Shown one piece after another: positions 1 to 5,830 of a stretch of 5,830 nucleotides of DNA. The position numbers and the translations under genes were made by a program. How positions within the stretch are numbered: the stretch's first letter is position 1; every line of letters begins with the position of its first letter. The notes below the pieces were generated by a model. The model was not told where the DNA came from and did not search any database. It saw nothing but the letters and a program-made list of their open reading frames with translations. This stretch comes from an uncultured Chloroflexota bacterium (GTDB lineage: Bacteria > Chloroflexota > Limnocylindria > Limnocylindrales > Limnocylindraceae): contig CALMIH010000118.1 of NCBI GenBank assembly GCA_937864085.1, forward strand, positions 1-5,830. The letters are read 5' to 3'.

Positions 1-156
1 GACGCCGCCCAACACGGGCTGACCGAAGCGCTTCTCGCCGCAGGGGGCGTGGAGGTAAGCGCACGCGGCTCCGTTCAGGAGGTCGCCGCCGCGGCGGGTC
101 GGGCGCTTCGCCTTCTATGCTCAACGGATGAACCGCACCCCGATCCAGCCACCTGA
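1..156 (+). CDS. 3' end of an unidentified protein-coding gene (partial)
   Basis: Frame 1 is open from the window edge to a TGA at 154-156, giving about 51 C-terminal residues. The stretch is rich in Ala, Leu, Val and Gly, with a likely amphipathic helix (QEVAAAAGRALRLL) and then a short polar, Pro-rich tail. Third codon positions are strongly G or C, as in uvrB downstream. The other two forward frames either carry early stops or read as Arg-rich, protein-unlike sequence, so frame 1 is the credible one. It would overlap the start of uvrB by 29 nt, which suggests co-transcription with the repair genes. I do not recognise the family; too little is present to name it. No motif, membrane segment or catalytic residue can be assigned. 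Confidence 0.5.
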   Translation, partial: DAAQHGLTEALLAAGGVEVSARGSVQEVAAAAGRALRLLCSTDEPHPDPAT

Positions 157-2473
157 CCACACCCCCGCACTCGGTGCGGCCTTCAAGCTGCACTCCGACT
201 TCCAGCCGACCGGTGATCAGCCGAAGGCGATCGTCGAACTTGTTGATGGCGTCCAGAAGGGACTGCATCATCAGGTCCTCCTCGGCGCAACAGGGACGGG
301 GAAGACCTTCACGATCGCCAACGTCATCCAGCAGGTGCAGCGTCCGACGCTCGTCCTTGCACACAACAAGACGCTTGCGGCGCAGCTCTATGCCGAGCTA
401 AAGGAGTTCTTTCCAGAGAACGCGGTTGAGTACTTCGTCTCCTACTTCGACTACTACCAGCCAGAGGCGTATCTTCCGCGCTCTGACACCTACATCGAGA
501 AGGACTCCAGCCGCAACGACGAGATTGACCAGTTGCGACACGCGGCGACGAAGGCGCTCTTTGAGCGACGCGACACGATCATCGTTGCCTCGGTGAGCTG
601 TATCTACGGCCTTGGCGCACCGGTGGACTATGGCGCGACGATCTTGCGCGTGCGCAAGGCGGGGAAGTACCGCCGTGATGCGATCCTGCGCCACCTCGTT
701 GACCTTCAGTATCAACGCAACGACGCCACGCTCGGTCGCGCTAAGTTCCGTGTCCGAGGGGACACCATTGAGGTGCAACCTGCCGGCGAGGAGACGATCC
801 TTCGCGTGGAGTTCTTCGGCGACGAGGTTGAGCGCATCTCTGAAGTTGATCCGCTGACAGGCGAGATCTTGGCCGAGCGGAACGAGATGGTGATCTACCC
901 GGCAACCCACTATGTGACGCCAACCGAGAAGCTTGCAGAAGCGACGCGCGACATTGAGAAGGAGATGGAGTCACGCTGCGGTGAACTTGAAGCCTCCGGG
1001 AAGATCCTCGAGGCGGCACGGCTGAGGCAGCGCACCACCTTTGACTTGGAGATGATGCGCGAGGTGGGTTACTGCTCCGGCATTGAGAATTATTCGCGCC
1101 ACCTCTCGCGTCGTGAGCCAGGGTCGCGCCCGTGGACGCTTCTCGACTACTTCCCCGCGGATTGGCTCCTCGTGGTTGACGAGAGCCATATGAGCATCCC
1201 GCAGGTGGTGGGGATGTATAAGAACGACCGATCGCGGAAGGAGATCCTTGTCGACTTCGGCTTCCGTCTGCCGAGCGCGCTTGATAATCGCCCGCTCACC
1301 TTTGAAGAGTTTGAGGCGAGCGTGCGACAGGTGATCTATGTCTCCGCGACGCCGGGGAACTACGAGATGACGAAGAAGGATCGCGTCGTTGAGCAGCTCA
1401 TCCGGCCGACCGGTGTGGTGGATCCGAAGATCACGGTGATCCCGACAACGGGGCAGATTGACGATCTGATGGCTCGTGTCCAGGAGCGCATCAAGCGACG
1501 TGAGCGTGTGATCATCACAACCCTGACGAAGCGGATGGCGGAGGAGCTCGCCTCGTACCTGGAGGAGGCGGGGATCCGTGTCCGCTATCTCCACAGCGAA
1601 ATTGACACACTCGAGCGGATCGAGATCCTGCGCGACCTCCGTCTCGGCGTCTTCGACGTGATCGTGGGGATCAACCTGCTGCGCGAGGGAATCGACCTCC
1701 CAGAGGTGACACTCGTCGCAATCCTTGATGCGGATAAAGAGGGCTTCCTTCGCAGCGCTTGGGCGCTCATCCAGACGGTCGGTCGCGCGGCACGAAACAC
1801 TGGTGGCGAGGTGATCTTCTACGCCGACAAGATGACTGAATCGATGCGTGTGGCGATCTCTGAGACGGATCGCCGCCGCGGGATCCAGGAGCGCTGGAAC
1901 GTGAAGCACGGGATTACGGCGACCACGATTAGCAAGCCGATTCGCGACCTAAACGATCGCCTTCGGAGCGTTGCCGAGAAGGCCGACTCGTATGCGGGCG
2001 GCAAGGGTGGCGCGCTGAGTGAGATCGGGCGCAGTGAGATTGAGAAGATGGTGAAGCAGCTTGAGGCGCAGATGCGCATCGCTGCCAAGGCGTTGGAGTT
2101 TGAGCGTGCCGCATCAATTCGTGATGAGCTTCGCAGCCTTCGCAGCGGTGTTCTTGAAGAGGATGCAGCGGCGAAGATCGGTCGTCTGGCAGAGCGTGCG
2201 GCGAGTGCCGCAGCGGAGCCGCGTGGCCGCGATCTGATGCCGCGGCGTGTGGCGAGCGGCGCGTCGCGCACGATCGTCGCCCCAGAGCTTGACACCGCAG
2301 CCGATTGGCTCCCTGGACTTCGTGATGAGCATGAGGAGTCTGATGAGGTTGCATCGACCCCTGAATCGCCAAGCGGCACCGATTCGGTACTCTCACGGCG
2401 ACACACATGGGATCCAAGCGTGACCCCGAACGTGATCAAGCGTCGTGGCGAGCGTCCGCGCAGGAGGGGCTGA
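128..2473 (+). CDS. uvrB: Excinuclease ABC subunit UvrB (helicase-like damage verification protein)
   Basis: UvrB is the central cytoplasmic protein of nucleotide excision repair. UvrA loads it onto damaged DNA, it threads a strand behind its beta-hairpin to verify the lesion, and it recruits UvrC. In this 781-residue protein I see, in order: the N-terminal FQPTGDQPKAI block (25-35), Walker A GATGTGKT (53-60), the Tyr-rich beta-hairpin YFVSYFDYYQPEAY (102-115), the CSGIENYSRH block (316-325), DESH Walker B (351-354), SATPG (406-410), LLREGIDLPE (517-526) and QTVGRAARN (549-557). A UVR domain, which binds UvrC, lies near 638-671. The ATG at 128 is the only usable start: no ATG, GTG or TTG lies in frame between the upstream stop near position 50 and the conserved region. 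It has no clear Shine-Dalgarno, so it may depend on coupling to the preceding gene. E. coli UvrB has 673 residues; the excess is an 18-residue N-terminal leader and a tail of about 110 residues after the UVR domain. DNA is near 60% GC. The sequence does not look actinobacterial; it resembles Chloroflexota (from memory, not searched). Confidence 0.98.
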   Translation: MNRTPIQPPDHTPALGAAFKLHSDFQPTGDQPKAIVELVDGVQKGLHHQVLLGATGTGKTFTIANVIQQVQRPTLVLAHNKTLAAQLYAELKEFFPENAVEYFVSYFDYYQPEAYLPRSDTYIEKDSSRNDEIDQLRHAATKALFERRDTIIVASVSCIYGLGAPVDYGATILRVRKAGKYRRDAILRHLVDLQYQRNDATLGRAKFRVRGDTIEVQPAGEETILRVEFFGDEVERISEVDPLTGEILAERNEMVIYPATHYVTPTEKLAEATRDIEKEMESRCGELEASGKILEAARLRQRTTFDLEMMREVGYCSGIENYSRHLSRREPGSRPWTLLDYFPADWLLVVDESHMSIPQVVGMYKNDRSRKEILVDFGFRLPSALDNRPLTFEEFEASVRQVIYVSATPGNYEMTKKDRVVEQLIRPTGVVDPKITVIPTTGQIDDLMARVQERIKRRERVIITTLTKRMAEELASYLEEAGIRVRYLHSEIDTLERIEILRDLRLGVFDVIVGINLLREGIDLPEVTLVAILDADKEGFLRSAWALIQTVGRAARNTGGEVIFYADKMTESMRVAISETDRRRGIQERWNVKHGITATTISKPIRDLNDRLRSVAEKADSYAGGKGGALSEIGRSEIEKMVKQLEAQMRIAAKALEFERAASIRDELRSLRSGVLEEDAAAKIGRLAERAASAAAEPRGRDLMPRRVASGASRTIVAPELDTAADWLPGLRDEHEESDEVASTPESPSGTDSVLSRRHTWDPSVTPNVIKRRGERPRRRG
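2036..2137 (+). other. UVR domain of UvrB (UvrC-interacting helical hairpin)
   Basis: Residues about 637-670 of UvrB read as the UVR motif: IEKMVKQLEAQMRIAAKALE, followed by FERAASIRDELRSL. It has the usual pattern of a first helix with Leu and Met at heptad positions, then ALEFERAA and IRDEL. In the family this hairpin pairs with the matching UVR motif of UvrC and is needed for incision. In most UvrB proteins it lies at or very near the C-terminus; here it is followed by about 110 more residues. Confidence 0.85.
2462..2467 (+). promoter_or_regulatory. Ribosome binding site of uvrA
   Basis: AGGAGG ends 7 nt before the ATG at 2475, the ideal spacing for a Shine-Dalgarno. It lies inside the last codons of uvrB (Arg-Arg-Arg-Gly), so the basic end of UvrB and this site share the same bases. 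It fixes the uvrA start at 2475 over an in-frame GTG at 2445, and it suggests translational coupling with uvrB, whose stop is one base before the uvrA ATG. Confidence 0.85.
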
Positions 2474-2474
2474 G

Positions 2475-5381
2475 ATGGTGCAAGAGAAGATCGTCATTCG
2501 GGGGGCGCGTGAACACAACCTGAAGGAGATCGATCTTGAGATCCCGCGCGATCGGCTCGTGGTTGTCACTGGCATCTCAGGCTCCGGCAAGTCGAGTCTC
2601 GCCTTCGACACGATCTACGCCGAAGGGCAGCGGCGCTATGTTGAGAGTCTCTCCGCATATGCGCGCCAGTTTCTCGGCCAGATGGAGAAGCCCGACGTTG
2701 ACCTGATCGACGGTCTCTCGCCGGCGATCTCGATTGATCAGAAGGGCTCATCGCGCAATCCACGCTCCACTGTGGGAACGATCACCGAGATCTGGGACCA
2801 CCTGCGACTCCTCTATGCGCGCGCCGGCACTCCGCACTGTCCGAAGTGCGATCGCCCGATCAGTCGCGTTTCGCTTGATCACATCGTTGACGAGATCCTG
2901 CAGCTCCCCGACGGGACGCGCCTCCTCGTCCTCGGCCCCGTCCTCCGCGACCGTAAGGGTGAGGGGGAGACCTTCTTCCATGCCGCACGTAAGGCGGGCT
3001 TCAGTCGCGTGCGCGTGAATGGGACACTCTACGACCTTGACGATGCGCCGAAGCTTGATAAGAAGAAGCGGCACAGCATTGAGGTGGTGGTCGACCGCTT
3101 CGTTGTGCGCCGACCGGTCGACGAGAAGGGGAAGCCGCTCCCACCAGAGGATCGCAGCCGCCTCTCCGATTCAGTGGAGACGGCGCTGAAACTCGGTGAA
3201 GGGCTCGTCATCATCTCGTCCGCCGCTGCGGAGGGGTCGAAGCCGACCTTTGAGGAGCGACTCTTCAGCGAGAAGCTCGGCTGTCCATACGACGGCACGG
3301 TGATGGATGACCTTGAGCCCCGCTCCTTCAGCTTCAACTCGCCGCACGGCGCCTGTCCAGAGTGCACCGGCCTCGGCTTCCGACTTGAGGTTGATGCTGA
3401 GCGCGTGATCGATCCAGAGAAGTCGGTCCTTGAGGGTGGACTCGTTCCGTGGTCGCGCTCGCCAGAGGGGAGCTGGTACCTGAAGGTGGTGACCGCCGCG
3501 ATGAAGGCGAAGAAGTGGAACCCGAAGACGCCGATCGGTGAACTCCCCGCTGCGGCACAGGAGTATCTCCTCAACGCCGAGCGCGAGGATCGCTTCACCG
3601 TCACCTATGAGAACGCCAGCTATCGCAACACCTACAAGGCGGCATTTGAGGGGATCATCGCGAACCTTGAGCGCCGCCACCGCGAGACGGACTCCGAGCT
3701 GGTGCGCGTGGAGATTGAGCGCTACATGGTCAGTCGCCCCTGCCCCGAGTGTAAGGGGCGTCGTCTCAAGCCCGAGATGCTCGCCGTGCGCGTTGCCGAG
3801 AAGAACATCGCCGAGGTTGCGGCGATGCCGATCGGCGAGCTCACCACCTGGATCAACGCCCTCACGCCACTCCTCGGCGAGCGCGAGCGAACGATCGCAA
3901 AGGCGATCGTCAAGGAGATCGCCGAACGCGCCGGCTTCTTGGTGGACGTTGGGCTTGATTACCTCACCGTTGATCGCACCGCCACGACGCTCTCTGGCGG
4001 TGAGGCGCAGCGCATCCGCCTCGCCACACAGATCGGCTCGCGCCTTGTTGGCGTGCTCTACATCCTTGATGAACCATCCATCGGTTTGCACCAGCGCGAT
4101 AACGCGCGCCTGATCGCCACGCTGCTGCGCCTCCGCGACCTTGGAAACACCGTACTCGTTGTGGAGCACGATGAAGAGACCATCCGCACCGCCGACTGGA
4201 TCGTGGACATTGGCCCAGGTGCCGGTGAACATGGTGGAAATGTTGTTGTTTCAGGTAGCTATGACGATCTGATTGCTTCCAAGGAATCAATAACAGGTGC
4301 CTATCTCTCTGGCCGTAAATCTATTGTCATACCTACTAAGCGACGCAAAGTCGATCCAAAGCGTCAACTGGTCGTTAAGGGTGCGAAAGAGAACAATCTT
4401 CAGAATATTGATGTGGAAGTCCCATTAGGTGTATTTGTTTCAGTCACCGGTGTGAGCGGTTCAGGAAAATCAACTCTAGTCAATGACATTTTGTATACGA
4501 CCCTTGCTAATAAGCTCAATGGAGCACGACTAGTTCCTGGGCGGCATCGCACAGTTTCAGGTATTGATTTACTCGACAAGGTTGTTCACGTTGATCAATC
4601 ACCTATTGGTCGCACACCTCGCTCTAATCCTGCTACCTACACAGGCGTGTTCGACAAGGTACGTGCGTTATTCGCCGAGACGTCAGAGGCCAAGATTCGT
4701 GGCTATCAGCAGGGACGTTTCTCCTTTAACGTTAAAGGCGGACGCTGTGAGAACTGTTCAGGCGATGGCACCATCACAATTGAGATGAACTTTTTGCCAG
4801 ATGTTTATGTCCCATGCGAAGTTTGTCATGGCGCACGATATAACCGTGAGACGCTAGAGGTTCACTATAAGAACAAAACTATCGCCGATGTTTTGAATAT
4901 GCCGATAGAAGAGGCATATGCATTCTTTGAATCAGTTCCTACTATTGCTAGGTTTTTAAGAACGCTCAACGATGTAGGTCTTGGATATGTGCGTTTAGGA
5001 CAATCGGCGCCAACACTTTCAGGGGGTGAGGCACAGCGAGTCAAACTGGCAACCGAGCTTCAGCGCCGCTCGACAGGAAGGACGATCTATGTACTGGATG
5101 AGCCAACCACTGGTCTTCACTTTGAAGATGTAAGCAAACTACTTATTGTCCTCAACCGCTTAGTTGATACTGGAAACACCGTTGTGGTTATCGAGCACAA
5201 CTTGGATGTCATCAAATGCTCAGACTGGGTAATCGATATGGGGCCAGAGGGTGGTTTCCGCGGGGGATTAGTCGTTGCCGAAGGTACTCCCGAAGATGTC
5301 GCCAAGGTTAAGGCCAGTTATACCGGTCAATATCTAGCACCTATGCTTGCAACAAATCGAAAAGTAGCAGTTAAGAAGTAG
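2475..5381 (+). CDS. uvrA: Excinuclease ABC subunit UvrA (damage-recognition ABC ATPase), possibly chimeric
   Basis: UvrA is the cytoplasmic dimeric ATPase that scans DNA for bulky lesions and loads UvrB. From the ATG at 2475 it has 968 residues, a little longer than E. coli UvrA (940). The N-terminal ABC half shows Walker A GISGSGKS (33-40), a CPKC pair (122-125), the UvrB-binding and signature I region, a zinc-finger region with CPYD (270-273) and CPEC (294-297), CPEC before GRRLKPE (423-426), signature LSGGEAQRIRLA (506-517) and Walker B YILDEPSIGLH (529-539). The C-terminal half shows Walker A GVSGSGKS (659-666), the DNA-contacting zinc finger C758, C761, C781 and C784, signature LSGGEAQRVKLA (848-859) and VLDEPTTGLH (873-882). 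All ATPase motifs are intact, so the protein as read should be functional. Base composition, codon use and apparent phylogenetic style all change at about residues 575-590 (nt 4200-4245), between the two ATPase halves. The gene may therefore be an assembly chimera or a recombinant. Confidence 0.97.
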   Translation: MVQEKIVIRGAREHNLKEIDLEIPRDRLVVVTGISGSGKSSLAFDTIYAEGQRRYVESLSAYARQFLGQMEKPDVDLIDGLSPAISIDQKGSSRNPRSTVGTITEIWDHLRLLYARAGTPHCPKCDRPISRVSLDHIVDEILQLPDGTRLLVLGPVLRDRKGEGETFFHAARKAGFSRVRVNGTLYDLDDAPKLDKKKRHSIEVVVDRFVVRRPVDEKGKPLPPEDRSRLSDSVETALKLGEGLVIISSAAAEGSKPTFEERLFSEKLGCPYDGTVMDDLEPRSFSFNSPHGACPECTGLGFRLEVDAERVIDPEKSVLEGGLVPWSRSPEGSWYLKVVTAAMKAKKWNPKTPIGELPAAAQEYLLNAEREDRFTVTYENASYRNTYKAAFEGIIANLERRHRETDSELVRVEIERYMVSRPCPECKGRRLKPEMLAVRVAEKNIAEVAAMPIGELTTWINALTPLLGERERTIAKAIVKEIAERAGFLVDVGLDYLTVDRTATTLSGGEAQRIRLATQIGSRLVGVLYILDEPSIGLHQRDNARLIATLLRLRDLGNTVLVVEHDEETIRTADWIVDIGPGAGEHGGNVVVSGSYDDLIASKESITGAYLSGRKSIVIPTKRRKVDPKRQLVVKGAKENNLQNIDVEVPLGVFVSVTGVSGSGKSTLVNDILYTTLANKLNGARLVPGRHRTVSGIDLLDKVVHVDQSPIGRTPRSNPATYTGVFDKVRALFAETSEAKIRGYQQGRFSFNVKGGRCENCSGDGTITIEMNFLPDVYVPCEVCHGARYNRETLEVHYKNKTIADVLNMPIEEAYAFFESVPTIARFLRTLNDVGLGYVRLGQSAPTLSGGEAQRVKLATELQRRSTGRTIYVLDEPTTGLHFEDVSKLLIVLNRLVDTGNTVVVIEHNLDVIKCSDWVIDMGPEGGFRGGLVVAEGTPEDVAKVKASYTGQYLAPMLATNRKVAVKK
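4140..4245. other. Composition and phylogenetic breakpoint inside uvrA
   Basis: Hand counts of single 60-base rows give 35/60 G+C at 2701-2760 and 36/60 at 3901-3960. After the break they are 26/60 at 4261-4320, 22/60 at 4861-4920 and 18/60 at 5461-5520. I found no ATA or TTA codon in uvrB or in uvrA before this point; the first ATA is at 4290 and the first TTA at 4425, and both recur afterwards. The last clearly GC-type codons are near 4205; the first clearly AT-type run (GGA AAT GTT GTT GTT TCA) begins near 4235. The interval encodes the conserved stretch after Walker B of the first ATPase half (around VVEHDEETIRTADWIVDIGP), where two species could share identical bases. The exact join cannot be placed by eye. 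Confidence 0.8.
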
Positions 5382-5385
5382 AGAG

Positions 5386-5830
5386 ATGGCAGATCCGGCA
5401 TCGTATCGTCCCAGCGACATCCCACAACTTCCTGGGGTTTATCGTTTCTATGATGCAAGTGATGTCGTAATTTACGTAGGCAAGGCAGTTAATTTAAAGA
5501 ATCGATTAAGTAATTACTTTCAGGGCAATCTGCCTGAAAAGACATATCGAATGGTGCATCAGGGAGTTCGGGTCGATTGGACGATCGTTGACACTGAAGT
5601 TGAGGCTTTGCAGTTAGAGTTTTCTTGGATTAAACAGTACGCACCCCAGTACAACGTGCAGTTTCGCGATGACAAATCGTATCCATATTTAGCGATTACT
5701 AATAACGATGAGTACCCGCGAATCTTCATTACGCGTAAATCAAAGCGCCCTGGAATAACCTACTTCGGGCCATTTACACATACGTGGGCGCTGCGAAATA
5801 CTTTCGATGTAATCCTGAAGGTTTTTCCTA
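5386..5830 (+). CDS. uvrC: Excinuclease ABC subunit UvrC, N-terminal part (truncated by window end)
   Basis: UvrC is the nuclease of the system: its N-terminal GIY-YIG domain makes the 3' cut and a C-terminal RNase H-like domain makes the 5' cut. Only 148 codons are present. They show the GIY-YIG domain with GVY (17-19), IYVGK (29-33), Arg40 and Glu78 in EVEALQLE. These match Tyr19, Tyr29, Arg39 and metal-binding Glu76 of Thermotoga UvrC, so the 3' nuclease site looks intact. FRDDKSYPYL (93-102) and YFGPF (126-130) follow. The UVR and RNase H-like domains lie beyond the window. The start MADPASYRP and THTWALRNTFD read like actinobacterial UvrC. The ATG is 4 nt after the uvrA stop; upstream there is only a weak purine stretch (AAGAAG, then GAGAG), so coupling to uvrA is likely. 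Codon use is AT-rich, with TTA for Leu, and matches the uvrA 3' part but not uvrB. Confidence 0.97.
   Translation, partial: MADPASYRPSDIPQLPGVYRFYDASDVVIYVGKAVNLKNRLSNYFQGNLPEKTYRMVHQGVRVDWTIVDTEVEALQLEFSWIKQYAPQYNVQFRDDKSYPYLAITNNDEYPRIFITRKSKRPGITYFGPFTHTWALRNTFDVILKVFP

Noticed and set aside
77..83. AGGAGGT as a Shine-Dalgarno for uvrB
   Set aside because: It lies 44 nt before the uvrB ATG, too far to act, and is explained as Gln-Glu-Val codons of the preceding frame.
3..131. Alternative frame ending in a TGA that forms an ATGA overlap with the uvrB start
   Set aside because: The overlap is attractive, but the translation is an Arg, Gly and Ser run typical of a shadow frame in GC-rich DNA. 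Frame 1 looks far more like a protein.
1..250. SOS (LexA) box upstream of or at the start of uvrB
   Set aside because: I looked for GAAC-N4-GTTC and CTG-N10-CAG type sites and found none; GAACTTGTTGAT near 236 fails the second half-site. The real promoter is probably upstream of the window.
2445..2474. In-frame GTG that would extend UvrA by 10 residues
   Set aside because: The ATG at 2475 has a perfect AGGAGG at 7-nt spacing, and MVQEKIVIRGAREHNL matches the usual UvrA start.
3171..4232. 353-codon open frame on the - strand inside uvrA, and a similar 312-codon one at 971-1909 inside uvrB
   Set aside because: Both are antisense to genes with complete motif sets. They arise because the high-GC, RNY-type codon pattern suppresses stops in the opposite frame. 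Their translations show no recognisable fold, and such long antisense frames vanish in the AT-richer part.
4200..4300. Insertion sequence, integron or attachment site at the composition break
   Set aside because: No inverted repeats, target duplication or frame disruption is seen, and the protein stays collinear with UvrA across the join.
5379..5390. Terminator or separate promoter between uvrA and uvrC
   Set aside because: Only 4 nt separate the genes and there is no hairpin with a T-run, so they are read as one transcript.

Overview
The window is a stretch of a bacterial nucleotide excision repair operon. It holds the last codons of an unidentified gene, complete uvrB, complete uvrA and the first quarter or so of uvrC, all on the + strand and packed with almost no spacing (29-nt overlap, 1-nt gap, 4-nt gap). 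Together these encode UvrABC. UvrA finds distorted DNA, UvrB is loaded and verifies the damage, and UvrC cuts on both sides. Nothing else (RNA gene, mobile element, CRISPR, terminator) could be supported.

Layout: 1-156 is the 3' end of an unrecognised ORF. 128-2473 is uvrB with every helicase and beta-hairpin motif intact, plus a C-terminal extension of about 110 residues. 2475-5381 is uvrA with both ABC ATPase halves, its start fixed by a strong AGGAGG ribosome binding site. 5386-5830 is the GIY-YIG end of uvrC, cut by the window edge.

The main observation is a break inside uvrA. Up to about position 4200 the DNA is near 60% GC, avoids TTA and ATA codons, and encodes UvrB and UvrA sequence that does not look actinobacterial; from memory it is closer to Chloroflexota. 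From about 4240 on, GC falls to roughly 30-48% in sampled rows, TTA, ATA and AT-ending codons become common, and the protein (UvrA C-terminal half and UvrC) becomes strongly actinobacterial in style. The reading frame is kept. The two halves fit two bacteria that could share a habitat, for example a freshwater Chloroflexota and a low-GC acI-type actinobacterium. That naming is inference.

Either the contig is a metagenomic assembly chimera joined at a conserved uvrA stretch, or uvrA is a real mosaic made by homologous recombination. I consider the chimera more likely. No previously undescribed biological system is evident.
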